DNA of 31,168 nt. It comes from an uncultured Odoribacter sp. (lineage in GTDB: Bacteria; Bacteroidota; Bacteroidia; Bacteroidales; Marinifilaceae). The notes under the pieces were generated by a model that worked only from the letters and a program-made list of their open reading frames with translations, did not search any database and was not told where the DNA came from. The stretch is taken from the NCBI GenBank assembly GCA_910588375.1, contig CAJUQA010000024.1:1-31168 (forward strand). Reading direction: 5' to 3'. The position numbers were made by a program, and so were the translations under genes. How positions within the stretch are numbered: the stretch's first letter is position 1; each line of letters opens with the position of its first letter. Of the stretch, positions 18,057 through 25,811 are shown piece by piece.

Positions 18057-18676
18057 TGTTTTTTGGCTTTGTTGTTAATAATATGCCCCGGAACTATCGC
18101 CATACAAATAAAACAAAAAATGAATAACGTACATGCCCAATCCATCGAAAGCGGAATACCGCCAATACAGCAACAGGTAACAAATCCGCCCGCAATTATA
18201 CTGAATATTCCTCCAATTATCAAACTGTTTTCGCGGATAACGACTCCCTGCACAGCTCCTGCAAAACCGACAATGATAAACGGATAAATGAACATCAATT
18301 GCCAGACATTATAACCGAACAGCCTGAAACCGATGCACATCAACGTTCCGGAAAATCCCAATCCCCCGACTATTTTCCAGATACCTGCGGAAATTTTATC
18401 CACATACGTACTCACCAACATTTCCGACTTCTTTTTCCTTTCCCAATATTTCATTAGAGGGAAACCAATTATCGGAATCAACAACCATAACCAATTACAC
18501 TGCGGACTGCGTGTAAGCAGTGCCGCAAGCCCTACGACAAAGGCAACACCGATAGAAAGGTATCCCCAAAACAACAGCATGTTCCCGTCTCCGATTTCAA
18601 GTTTGCTTTTTGTGTTCCGGATCATGCCGGCAATCAATTCCAGACTCTCTTTTTCTGTTAATCTTTTCTCTTCCAT
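18041..18676 (-). CDS. integral membrane protein, unknown function
   Basis: A 211-residue protein with a hydrophilic N-terminal helix (MEEKRLTEKESLELIAGMIR) followed by about six hydrophobic segments. I placed the start at 18676 because it gives this acidic leader; the frame is open to 18745 but that part would run through the operator and leader DNA. It belongs to no family I can name. Similar membrane proteins are commonly paired with small winged-helix regulators in Bacteroidetes, and here the regulator overlaps its 3' end. It may be the target or the sensor of that regulator, but nothing in the sequence proves this. Confidence 0.75.
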   Translation of the reverse strand: MEEKRLTEKESLELIAGMIRNTKSKLEIGDGNMLLFWGYLSIGVAFVVGLAALLTRSPQCNWLWLLIPIIGFPLMKYWERKKKSEMLVSTYVDKISAGIWKIVGGLGFSGTLMCIGFRLFGYNVWQLMFIYPFIIVGFAGAVQGVVIRENSLIIGGIFSIIAGGFVTCCCIGGIPLSMDWACTLFIFCFICMAIVPGHIINNKAKKQCLKN

Positions 18677-18703
18677 TGTGTCAAAGTTTTTGTTTTTAAA
18701 TAA

Positions 18704-18718
18704 GTTTATAAAATAAAC
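18704..18718. promoter_or_regulatory. operator-like palindrome, distal copy
   Basis: GTTTATAAAATAAAC is itself a palindrome (GTTTAT, three bases, ATAAAC) and is the exact reverse complement of the copy at 18781-18795. It lies in the leader, about 28 bases upstream of the membrane-protein start. A likely site for the dimeric winged-helix protein. Confidence 0.6.
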
Positions 18719-18749
18719 CACGCGTGTAAAAAAGAAATACGCCACGCGT
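18718..18749. repeat. CCACGCGT direct repeat
   Basis: CCACGCGT occurs at 18718-18725 and again at 18742-18749, a 24-base period, between the two larger palindromes. It may be a further regulatory site or the trace of a duplication. Confidence 0.4.
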
Positions 18750-18767
18750 ATCGACCTTTTCTGATTG

Positions 18768-18799
18768 CAAATATAAATAGGTTTATTTTATAAACCAAA
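18768..18799 (-). promoter_or_regulatory. promoter with operator in its spacer (membrane protein/regulator operon)
   Basis: On the minus strand TTTG (18796-18799) and TATATTTG (18768-18775) are separated by 20 bases, matching the Bacteroidetes -33/-7 consensus very well. The palindrome GGTTTAT-N3-ATAAACC (18780-18796) fills the spacer, so a bound repressor would block sigma factor access. Confidence 0.65.
18781..18795. promoter_or_regulatory. operator-like palindrome, promoter copy
   Basis: GTTTATTTTATAAAC is the exact inverted copy of 18704-18718, with 62 bases between the two. It sits between the promoter boxes. The two-copy layout suggests cooperative binding or looping. Confidence 0.6.
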
Positions 18800-18810
18800 T
18801 TTATGACTGA

Positions 18811-19944
18811 TTATTTGGCAAAATAATGCGTTTTCAGCCAATAGGCATACATCGGGTCTTGGAAGGATATTTCGCCGGCCTGGTTGTCCAATATGTCATT
18901 TTTGACCAATGCCGCCTTGGAACGGACAACCGAAGTGGGAGAAGATATACCGTAACGGTGCATGGTTTCGGTTGAAGTGATTGCCTTTTCTCCGGCAATC
19001 AATGCCTTGAGGTAGCATAGCTGCTGGGTGGTCAATGTTTCGGTAATGGTTACGAAAAGCAAGCTTAATTGCTCGACCAAGGCAATATGCGCCTCCCGCA
19101 CAATATCCTCGGTACATTCATCTTGCGTCCTCAGCCAGGAGAGCTGAGCTAACTGCTGAGCATAGTAAGGATGGTTGTCGGACAATGTAGCAATAAGACG
19201 GCTTGCCTCGTTCGTAATTCTCTTGCCGGTATCTGTAAAGCGGCTGTTAAAAAATGCGACCAGACAGGGTGTTTCAATCTTATTCAGAAACATCAGGTTG
19301 CCGAATTTATAGAAAGGCTTGGAAGAATCGGTAAAAACCTCCAACATCATGTGACGCTTGCTGCCATAGAGGCAATAGGCAACATGCTGATGTAACTGCC
19401 AATGCGAACGTAATTTTTTCTGAAAATAATCCGGAGCATCAAACTCAGCGATGTTCTGAAATTCATCCACACAAATAATCATCTTCAATCCCTTTGCTTC
19501 GGCAATCTTCTCCGCAAGGTCAAGAATTTCATCGGGATTGCGTTTCACCTCTTCCCAATCGAAATCAAAAGAAACTTCACTTGTCGCATCGGCAGCAATC
19601 GAAATTTTTGGCACAAGACGTGAGAAGAATTTTTTTGCGTTCTCTATGGCTTCCTCCCACCGGGACGAAGCGGCGGCAATAACTCTCTGCGCCAACAAAG
19701 AGTAAAAATGCTCCTCATTACGAACATTAAACAGATCTATATGACAGATTCGCAACCGGCTGTCCTGTTCCATTGCCAATTTTGCCGCCCTGTTGACAAG
19801 GGAACTCTTGCCCCAACGACGCGGTGAAATGATAATCGTATTGATAAGCGACGTAAAATAAGTCACCAGCGACGCGGTTTCCTGTTCCCGGTCCGTAAAA
19901 TTTTTTTCCGTAGCAATCTTCCCGAATACAAAAGGTGTCTCCAT
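18811..19944 (-). CDS. stand-alone AAA-type ATPase (ATPase_2/archaeal-type family)
   Basis: A 377-residue ATPase of the type common in Bacteroidetes and archaea. N-terminal FGKIATEKNFTDREQE is the family lead-in; the P-loop is SPRRWGKSS with K46; Walker B is KMIICVDEFQNI with D160-E161; a sensor-like stretch follows (CLYGSKRHMM), and the C-terminal third (about 290-377) looks like a winged helix ending in a strand pair (ISFQDPMYAYWL). Unlike many relatives it has no C-terminal nuclease domain. Its cellular role is not known. It is transcribed alone; its promoter region carries GTAATTAC palindromes. The downstream end lies only 12 bases from the promoter box of the next operon. Confidence 0.8.
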   Translation of the reverse strand: METPFVFGKIATEKNFTDREQETASLVTYFTSLINTIIISPRRWGKSSLVNRAAKLAMEQDSRLRICHIDLFNVRNEEHFYSLLAQRVIAAASSRWEEAIENAKKFFSRLVPKISIAADATSEVSFDFDWEEVKRNPDEILDLAEKIAEAKGLKMIICVDEFQNIAEFDAPDYFQKKLRSHWQLHQHVAYCLYGSKRHMMLEVFTDSSKPFYKFGNLMFLNKIETPCLVAFFNSRFTDTGKRITNEASRLIATLSDNHPYYAQQLAQLSWLRTQDECTEDIVREAHIALVEQLSLLFVTITETLTTQQLCYLKALIAGEKAITSTETMHRYGISSPTSVVRSKAALVKNDILDNQAGEISFQDPMYAYWLKTHYFAK

Positions 19945-19971
19945 AAGTAAGCTCTTTTACTAATCCCCTTA

Positions 19972-20008
19972 CAAAGTTATTACAAAAATTGTAATTACAA
20001 AAAATGTA
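19972..20008 (-). promoter_or_regulatory. putative promoter of the AAA ATPase gene
   Basis: On the minus strand, TTTG and TAACTTTG are separated by 18 bases, close to the Bacteroidetes consensus, about 30-60 bases upstream of the ATPase start. The spacer contains one of the ATTACAA-type palindromes, so binding there should interfere with transcription. Confidence 0.5.
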
Positions 20009-20019
20009 ATTACAATTTT
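19985..20019. promoter_or_regulatory. ATTACAA/GTAATTAC inverted repeats, operator-like
   Basis: AAAATTGTAATTACA (19985-19999) is the exact reverse complement of 20005-20019, with five bases between. Each arm contains the palindrome TGTAATTACA. A further ATTACAA half-site on the left (19980-19986) makes an array. No dedicated regulator gene is adjacent. Confidence 0.6.
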
Positions 20020-20127
20020 GGTAATACCTGCATTCTGTCTCCCGATTGCTTCTGTCCACCGACTCACTACACACCCTATCCGCCCTCTTACAGATATGCT
20101 CCTTGCACTATTTAATCACAGACTGTT

Positions 20128-20151
20128 CATCTCCGTTCCGGAACGGAGATG
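20128..20151. repeat. perfect 24-base palindrome
   Basis: CATCTCCGTTCC is followed immediately by its exact reverse complement GGAACGGAGATG. With no loop it cannot form a good RNA hairpin, so a dimeric DNA-binding protein or a recombinase site is more likely than a terminator. It is centred about 166 bases upstream of the TPR gene. Confidence 0.7.
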
Positions 20152-20305
20152 TAACGGAAGCATAACAGCAGCACAACGACAGTGTCTATAAGGGGAAGTA
20201 GCGTTTGAGCGAGGAGAGGCAAAAGGGATTCAAAGGGACGGAAGATGTATCTTCATTTTATTCAACTTTTATTTATATCTTTATCGGTGTAAATAATAAA
20301 AATTT

Positions 20306-21931
20306 ATGTGCAGGCGTATTTTACTTTTAAGTGTGCTGACATGGGTGGTTTGTTGTTGTGACAAACCGGGAAAAGAGGAACGGGAGAAAAACAGAGAGAT
20401 GATGAATAGTGTGGAGCAATTGATGGAAGCGGCTCCCGACAGTGCGTTGAATCTGTTGTACACAATAGATGAAACCACGTTAACAACGCGGAAAGAGCAA
20501 GCCCGTTTTTCCCTGTTGCATTCGATGTTATTGGATAAAAAGTGTATCGACCTGACGACCGATTCGGTCATCCGTCCTGCCATGGAGTACTACTCGCGAA
20601 ACGGAGAAGCGAAAGACCGGGCGAAAATGTATTATTACCTCGGAAGGATTTATGAAAATGCCAAACGCACGAAAGATGCCGTAAAGGCTTTTGTACAGGC
20701 GGAAAAACTGACGGAAGAAGAAGACTATTATTTCAAAAGCTTGATATACGGCGGCATGGGACGACTGTATAACAAACAAGCCAGCTCAAAAGAAGCCTTG
20801 GAAATGTTTGCCAAAGCCAGCGATGCTTTCCGGAAAACCGGCAATCAAAGAAATTTAAGTTACGCTTTACGATTGGAAGGGGATGCCCTGAGCGATTTGG
20901 GACAAAAAGAATTATCGAACCAAAAGCTGTATGAAGCACTGGAGCTTTCCAAACAATTAAAGGATACCGTAAACATCTTGGGAATTTCCCGGATTATCGC
21001 CGCTAATCTTATTTTTTACTATAAAGATATTCCTCAAGCCCGGAATTTCCTCACAGATATTTATACAACATATCGTATAGAAAAAATCCCCCAAAGCGAT
21101 TATCTTTTATGGGGCAATATCCATTTGAAAGAAAAAAATCTGGAAAAAGCGGAATATTATTTTCAGCAGAAAAAACTATCTCACCCCAGCGCGCGTATGT
21201 TAATGGGTGTAAATGATCTCAGACAAAAGTTATACGAAGAAAAAGGAGAATACCGGAAAGCCTTGGAGTATGCCAAGCAAGCCGCTCACTTAAGGGACAG
21301 TGTTTACGAAAAAGAAAAGACGGAGCTGGTGCAAAACCTGAAACGGCAATACCAGGCAGAATTATTACAGGCGGAAAATGAACGGTTAGCCGCCAAGAAT
21401 TTCTATCTATGGATTATCTCCCTGTTGGTTTTTATCGTTTTTGTGTTATCATTTATTTATATCTATTTTAGAATTAAACGAAAAGAACGGGAAAAGGAAG
21501 AAAAAAACAAACAATTGCAACAGCTTTTGGCAAGTTGGATTGATTTTTTGAAGATATTGGGAGATATGGCTATCCGGACCCAACAGAAACCGGAACGCTT
21601 TTTGGAATCGTTCAAAGAGAATCTCCATTTTAAAGGTAAAGGCGAACACCGGCATTTCGTCCCCGACTTACAGGCGTGGGTCAATCAGGCGTTTTACGGA
21701 CTTGTGGATTATCTACGCACAGCTTATCCCCATCTGACGGAGGACGATTTGAATTTCCTCTGCCTGCTTTACCTGAAAATGCCGATGGAAATCATGTTGC
21801 TGATATATAATTTTACGAACACGAAATCCCTTTATAACAAACGTTCCAACCTGAGAAAAAAGATAGGACTTTCTTCCGACGAGGATTTGGACGAATTCCT
21901 TGAAAAATTAATTCAATCTCTCCAACATTAG
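20306..21931 (+). CDS. TPR membrane regulator with C-terminal helix-turn-helix-like domain
   Basis: A 541-residue protein of a Bacteroidetes-typical type. N terminus MCRRILLLSVLTWVVCCC could be a lipoprotein or signal-anchor segment (Cys16-18). Residues about 100-310 are helical tetratricopeptide repeats (YYYLGRIYENAKRTKDAVKA; YGGMGRLYNKQASSKEALEM). A coiled coil leads to a membrane helix at about 365-385 and a second basic coiled coil (KRKEREKEEKNKQL). The C-terminal region (HLTEDDLNFLCLLYLKMP, then NKRSNLRKKIGL) has the pattern of LuxR-like helix-turn-helix domains. The arrangement suggests that outside TPRs sense something and the inside domain binds DNA. A terminator follows at 21984. It heads the plus-strand locus encoding exported proteins and probably controls it; that is inference. 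Confidence 0.8.
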   Translation: MCRRILLLSVLTWVVCCCDKPGKEEREKNREMMNSVEQLMEAAPDSALNLLYTIDETTLTTRKEQARFSLLHSMLLDKKCIDLTTDSVIRPAMEYYSRNGEAKDRAKMYYYLGRIYENAKRTKDAVKAFVQAEKLTEEEDYYFKSLIYGGMGRLYNKQASSKEALEMFAKASDAFRKTGNQRNLSYALRLEGDALSDLGQKELSNQKLYEALELSKQLKDTVNILGISRIIAANLIFYYKDIPQARNFLTDIYTTYRIEKIPQSDYLLWGNIHLKEKNLEKAEYYFQQKKLSHPSARMLMGVNDLRQKLYEEKGEYRKALEYAKQAAHLRDSVYEKEKTELVQNLKRQYQAELLQAENERLAAKNFYLWIISLLVFIVFVLSFIYIYFRIKRKEREKEEKNKQLQQLLASWIDFLKILGDMAIRTQQKPERFLESFKENLHFKGKGEHRHFVPDLQAWVNQAFYGLVDYLRTAYPHLTEDDLNFLCLLYLKMPMEIMLLIYNFTNTKSLYNKRSNLRKKIGLSSDEDLDEFLEKLIQSLQH

Positions 21932-21983
21932 TTTTTCAGAGATAAAAAAACATGTGAAAATCATTGTAATGATATTTATTTTC

Positions 21984-22019
21984 AGGCGGTTATGTATCAT
22001 AATCGCCTTTTCTTGTTTT
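21984..22019 (+). terminator. Rho-independent terminator after the TPR gene
   Basis: AGGCGGTTAT pairs with ATAATCGCCT (one G-U pair) around a five-base loop, followed by TTTCTTGTTTT. It lies about 50 bases after the TPR stop and separates that gene from the exported-protein operon. Confidence 0.75.
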
Positions 22020-22154
22020 ACAATCTATTGTTTATCAGTTTATTATATTCCACACGCCCATATAGATTATATCACGATGATATTCTTTTTTCTGAAAGAG
22101 ATTTACTATCAGCCCGTTATCATCACGCAAAATGAAACCGATAGTACTCTTTTT

Positions 22155-22188
22155 TTTGCCCGAATACCAAACAAGCCGCCTATTTTTG
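22155..22188 (+). promoter_or_regulatory. putative promoter of the exported-protein operon
   Basis: TTTG (22155-22158) and a perfect TAnnTTTG box TATTTTTG (22181-22188) are 22 bases apart, slightly longer than usual. The gene starts 37 bases downstream. The remaining 21932-22224 region is AT-rich and, apart from the terminator, shows nothing else. Confidence 0.5.
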
Positions 22189-22224
22189 TAACAAACAAAA
22201 TCGAAAAACTTAAAAAGAAAAAGT

Positions 22225-22593
22225 ATGAAAAAATTATTTGCGTTTGTATGTGTGATGATGTTTCTGCAACATCTTGTATTTGCAGATGAAACACCTATTA
22301 GTATTAAAAGCACCAAAGAACAGGAAGCAGAAACACCTATTTTTCGTTCCATTATTATGAACGTCACGGGCTTTTACGATACCGAAACAGGAGTAGTAAG
22401 TCTTTACTTTTATCAATCCATCGGCGATGCAACGGTGTCATTAACGGACGAAACCGGCGCTGTTGTTTATTCCCGTATTGTAGACACGGAAAACAGCGAT
22501 ATGTTGGAATTTCCCTTACCGGAACAGAGCGGGACTTATATGCTTTCCATCATATCCGCCACGTATGAGGGTACGGGCAGCATAGTACTATAA
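22225..22593 (+). CDS. secreted DUF3244-family protein
   Basis: A 122-residue exported protein: signal peptide MKKLFAFVCVMMFLQHLVFA, then a short beta-rich domain (MNVTGFYDTETGVVSLYFYQ, followed by SIGDATVSLTDETGAVVYSR) that matches the Bacteroidetes DUF3244 pattern, an Ig-like small beta-sandwich often found next to TPR regulators. No cysteines remain in the mature part. It is the first gene after the promoter at 22155-22188 and shares its neighbourhood with the cysteine-rich peptide gene 204 bases downstream. Function unknown. Confidence 0.75.
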   Translation: MKKLFAFVCVMMFLQHLVFADETPISIKSTKEQEAETPIFRSIIMNVTGFYDTETGVVSLYFYQSIGDATVSLTDETGAVVYSRIVDTENSDMLEFPLPEQSGTYMLSIISATYEGTGSIVL

Positions 22594-22797
22594 ATGAATT
22601 GGATATTAATCATGAATAAATTAACCGTCTTAGGCAAAAATAATTTGAGCCAGTTGCCATTCAGGATTTAAGGAAGCAATTTCCATCCCCATCCGAAAAT
22701 GGCAACATGACCCAAAGCAAACAACACGCAAGGTACACCATCGGGAGAATATTGCAAAAAGAAAAATTTATAATTTATACATGTAATATATAAAGAT
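22594..22797. other. spacer with a 9-base inverted repeat
   Basis: The 204-base gap between the DUF3244 gene and the cysteine-rich peptide gene has no open gene. GTTGCCATT (22653-22661) and AATGGCAAC (22698-22706) are exact inverted copies with 36 bases between; these could form a stem-loop in the transcript and may control the ratio of the two products. No clear promoter box was seen before the peptide gene. Confidence 0.4.
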
Positions 22798-23070
22798 ATG
22801 AAAAAAATTTTTATCGCTTTATTTGGCATAGCATTGATTTCTTGTTTATTTTGTAACAACGTGAATTCACAATCTACTGTAGAGGGAGTTGTAGATAAAA
22901 TTATAGATGCAACAACGGAAGGTGGAACCACGCTTCATTGTCGTTGTAAAAGCAATGGCTGTTATGGAGGAAATGCATTTTCATTTCGGGCAAGTTGCTT
23001 TAAAATTACTCAACCGGAGCAACGCTGTTATAACTATGATGGTCATTGCGTCGGCCATAATGAAGAATAA
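22798..23070 (+). CDS. small secreted cysteine-rich peptide (NVEALA-like)
   Basis: A 90-residue exported peptide. Signal peptide: MKKIFIALFGIALISCLFCN, with cleavage probably after about residue 25. The mature part is about 65 residues with six cysteines at 48, 50, 55, 67, 77 and 84 in a CxC...C pattern, followed by a DGHC tail. The region just after the signal (STVEGVVDK) resembles the NVEALA motif of Bacteroidetes peptides, and the C-rich tail (CKSNGCYGGNAFSFRASC) is family-like. I assign it to this group tentatively. Six cysteines suggest three disulfide bonds. It is followed by a hairpin at 23087-23120 that could limit read-through into the next gene. Possible roles are a signal or antagonistic peptide, or a matrix component; none is shown. 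Confidence 0.75.
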   Translation: MKKIFIALFGIALISCLFCNNVNSQSTVEGVVDKIIDATTEGGTTLHCRCKSNGCYGGNAFSFRASCFKITQPEQRCYNYDGHCVGHNEE

Positions 23071-23086
23071 CTTAATCTCAAATAAA

Positions 23087-23120
23087 AAAGGAATCTTTTG
23101 GATGTCCAAAGGATTCCTTT
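23087..23120 (+). terminator. strong hairpin after the peptide gene (terminator or attenuator)
   Basis: AAAGGAATCTTTTGGA and TCCAAAGGATTCCTTT pair over 16 positions with one mismatch (a G-U pair in RNA) around a two-base loop. The A-run before it and the TTT after it would suit terminators in either direction, though the plus-strand T-run is short. It may partly uncouple peptide expression from the downstream genes. Confidence 0.55.
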
Positions 23121-23146
23121 CAAAATTTATAAATAAACCGTGTACC

Positions 23147-24649
23147 ATGAAATTCTTTTTTATCTTTTTGCTTTTAGTGGCCGGGAGATTCGGGGATGTG
23201 CTAAAGGCTGAATCCTTAGTATCTTCTTCCGATGTCAAACACCGGATTACCATTGTGGATAAGGAGGGGGAAACCATTCCTTATATCCATGCCGTATTTT
23301 CGGGGAGCGACCGGTATGTGCTTTCAAATGAGGCCGGGGTGTTGTCTTTTTCAGAAGAAGAACTCGCGCTCGGAGGCTATCTCGTGTTTAATTCGGCTTT
23401 TTATCAGGAAAAGAGGATTTCCGTCGATTCCCTGATTCACATAGACAGGGTGGTATTGGAGTCTCCCTTGCTGGACGAGGTAACGGTCGTCGCAAAAGGA
23501 TATTTGGAAAAGGAGATGGAGAAGGTGGCACGTTATTTCCGGGAACATTACGCCAAAGATTATGTGGCAACGATTACCATATTCTATACGGTGGAATGCC
23601 ATGGAAAATACCGGGAGTTTATGGGGTATCACGGGCTGTTCCGTTCTTCCCGTTTCACACAGAAGGCTCCGAATATCTTCTTTAATGACCCGAACGGGAT
23701 GTGCGGAATAGAACCCCTGACAATCATGAGGAGCGACCGTTTGCTGGCAGAAAGCGACGAAATTTTGGAGCCGAGGGTCGTTGTTTCCCGGCCTCCGCAA
23801 GGGAGAAAGCCCCAATCGCTGAAAATAGAATATTATGATAATCGCCGGAACGTCGAACCGCTTTATGCCAAACGGGGCTTTGAAATTTATTCCCCTTTGA
23901 ATGAAAAACGGATAAAATATTACGATTACATCCGACAAGCAGGCTATACTTCACCGGAAGGAGAGGTGGCCGTGATAAAATTCCGGACGAAACCGGATGC
24001 ATTCCCCAAAAAGACAAGACTATACGGCGAGGCTGAAATCCACTATTTGAAAGACACGTACCGGATTGTCCGCATTGTGACGGAAAACCTGCAGGATTTG
24101 TATTCAATCACACCGAGAATGGGCGTCACGGAACTGCTTCCTTCGGCAACGACCTATCGTTTTACCGTCCGATATGGAGAACGTGACGGAAAAATATATA
24201 CGGAGAGCGTGGAGCGCAGCGTGAACTGGATAGAGTTAAATTTTTCGGAAGGTGATTTTTACCGGATAAACATGCAACCCCGCAGGAATCCGGGTAAACA
24301 CCACACGAAAGAATATTTTTACGCCCGTTTTTCGGATATCGTCCTGTCGGAAGAAAAGTTGAAAACATTGAAAAAGTTCATGTACCATAAATACAGCGCG
24401 ATTCCATACACCAGCGCCCCTTTTGAACAGGAGTGGTGGGGAAAACAAACGATGCCCGGCATCGATAAAGAAAAATTATTCCGGGATTTGCATGTAAATG
24501 GCCGCGACCTGTACCGGCAAGCCGAAGAAAACGGGATGAAATCGTTTAACGATGAGGCATTCAGCCCTAAGGATGAGGAATATAAAATGCGCTATAAAAA
24601 TATACAGAATGTTATATATCCCTATATTTATGAAAAGCAATTTAAATAA
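23147..24649 (+). CDS. exported protein with a carboxypeptidase-regulatory-like domain
   Basis: A 500-residue exported protein. I chose ATG at 23147 because it gives a signal peptide MKFFFIFLLLVAGRFG and lies just after the hairpin; the open frame extends upstream to 22907 but that part overlaps the peptide gene in another frame. After the signal, residues about 30-110 (ITIVDKEGETIPYIHAVFSG and YVLSNEAGVLSFSEEEL) have the pattern of a carboxypeptidase-D regulatory-like beta-sandwich. The rest is beta-rich and charged, with no motif I recognise; the end (NVIYPYIYEKQFK) resembles no known anchor. The stop overlaps the beta-propeller gene by 20 bases, so the two are translationally coupled. Function unknown. 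Confidence 0.75.
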   Translation: MKFFFIFLLLVAGRFGDVLKAESLVSSSDVKHRITIVDKEGETIPYIHAVFSGSDRYVLSNEAGVLSFSEEELALGGYLVFNSAFYQEKRISVDSLIHIDRVVLESPLLDEVTVVAKGYLEKEMEKVARYFREHYAKDYVATITIFYTVECHGKYREFMGYHGLFRSSRFTQKAPNIFFNDPNGMCGIEPLTIMRSDRLLAESDEILEPRVVVSRPPQGRKPQSLKIEYYDNRRNVEPLYAKRGFEIYSPLNEKRIKYYDYIRQAGYTSPEGEVAVIKFRTKPDAFPKKTRLYGEAEIHYLKDTYRIVRIVTENLQDLYSITPRMGVTELLPSATTYRFTVRYGERDGKIYTESVERSVNWIELNFSEGDFYRINMQPRRNPGKHHTKEYFYARFSDIVLSEEKLKTLKKFMYHKYSAIPYTSAPFEQEWWGKQTMPGIDKEKLFRDLHVNGRDLYRQAEENGMKSFNDEAFSPKDEEYKMRYKNIQNVIYPYIYEKQFK

Positions 24650-25811
24650 AATCCGGATTGTATCCGGGATGTGGATAGTTGTGGGAGTACTTCTATGCAC
24701 CATGGGCTGTAAAGACAAAGCCGGAATGAGTGAATATGCGGATTTGGCACATCAGGGCGAAAAATACCCTGCCGAAATAAACAGTATCGAATGGGACACG
24801 CTTTATATCGGAGCAGGCGCCACTTCTCTGGAAGGGCAATGGTTATTGAAAAGCGACCGTTTGGTCTATGTGGACAAGCATATGGTAGGCGTACGGGAAT
24901 ATGATTTGGACGGCCATTTCATCCGTAAGAAAATTTCCAGAGGAAAAGGTCCCGATGAGATGGGGAGTCCGTTTTTCGTTTCAATCATTACGGCAAACGA
25001 TGAACTGCTCGGTTTGGACGGGATGTGGCAGATTTTCTGCTGTGATTCGAACTATCACTGGACGTTGCCGCCTTTCCGCTTCCTTTCGGACAATCCGATT
25101 AATGATGAAAACTATGAAGAGCTGTTACGTAACCCTCATGCAGAACAGACTGCTATTTATGAATATAATTTCAATGTAAAGAAGCTTTATCGAAACGGAT
25201 ATTTGCTTTTTGTGCCCGTGATTGTAGAACATGTACATTTTAACGGATATGACATCCATAACAAGGCGAAAGAATTTTGGAAGACGTCACATATTTTCGC
25301 TTCGGTGGATTTGAATGAGCAGCGGACACAAAATCTTTTCGGGACATATCCGCCTTTGTACCAAGAGAAAAATATCCCGAATTTTGCAGGCTATGATTTT
25401 GCCGTGGAAGACGGATGCCTGTATTCGGCCTTTGCCGCCGATACGTTGATATACATCCGGGATATGGACGGAGTATTGAAAGGAAGCATGGGATTTTCCG
25501 CTCCGGGCATCAGCCGTGATTATCCGGAAACGAAGACATTCGATGAAGCCGACGCCCAACGGGAAAAGCAGTTGAAGAAATACGGTTATTTCACGACTTT
25601 GACCGTTGCCGGGGATTATCTTTTCCGGGGATACAAGCGGGAAGGGGAACAGGGCTATGGCTTACAGATTTATAAAAACAAGGATTTAGTGGGAGATATC
25701 CACACCAAGGAAGCAGTGAACATATTGGGGTATCAGGATGGTTTTTACTATGGAGAGTTACCGGTGGATGTGGATAACGAACAGTTCCGGATTATAAGGT
25801 TTAAATTATGA
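24630..25811 (+). CDS. 6-bladed beta-propeller lipoprotein
   Basis: A 393-residue lipoprotein of the Bacteroidetes 6-bladed beta-propeller family. ATG at 24630 gives the lipoprotein signal (MKSNLNKIRIVSGMWIVVGV and then LLCTMGC, lipid on the last Cys). The mature part shows recurring blade-like stretches: EWDTLYIGAG; VGVREYDLDGHFIRKKISRG; the conserved GKGPDEMGSPF loop; LFGTYPPLYQ; GDYLFRGYKREG and the final blade with FRIIRFKL. These domains usually bind proteins or peptides at the cell surface. It overlaps the upstream gene by 20 bases and the downstream DUF1573 gene by 4 (ATGA). In this locus it could bind the cysteine-rich peptide, but that is inference from proximity. Confidence 0.85.
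   Translation: MKSNLNKIRIVSGMWIVVGVLLCTMGCKDKAGMSEYADLAHQGEKYPAEINSIEWDTLYIGAGATSLEGQWLLKSDRLVYVDKHMVGVREYDLDGHFIRKKISRGKGPDEMGSPFFVSIITANDELLGLDGMWQIFCCDSNYHWTLPPFRFLSDNPINDENYEELLRNPHAEQTAIYEYNFNVKKLYRNGYLLFVPVIVEHVHFNGYDIHNKAKEFWKTSHIFASVDLNEQRTQNLFGTYPPLYQEKNIPNFAGYDFAVEDGCLYSAFAADTLIYIRDMDGVLKGSMGFSAPGISRDYPETKTFDEADAQREKQLKKYGYFTTLTVAGDYLFRGYKREGEQGYGLQIYKNKDLVGDIHTKEAVNILGYQDGFYYGELPVDVDNEQFRIIRFKL

Larger units (their letters stand above)
19945..20305. other. divergent intergenic region with palindromes
   Basis: This 361-base gap between the ATPase gene and the TPR gene holds no convincing protein gene. It contains, from the left, the promoter and GTAATTAC palindromes of the ATPase (19963-20023), a perfect 24-base palindrome (20128-20151) and then G/A-rich DNA. 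A weak promoter-like box for the plus-strand TPR gene is TATCTTTA at 20276-20283. Confidence 0.5.

Noticed and set aside
21954..22289. Possible plus-strand small membrane ORF between the TPR and DUF3244 genes
   Set aside because: It runs through the terminator, promoter box and into the DUF3244 gene in another frame, with no family resemblance. AT-rich chance frame.
22907..23146. Longer N-terminal start for the 500-residue exported protein
   Set aside because: It overlaps the peptide gene in another frame and runs through the hairpin at 23087-23120. The ATG at 23147 yields a clear signal peptide.
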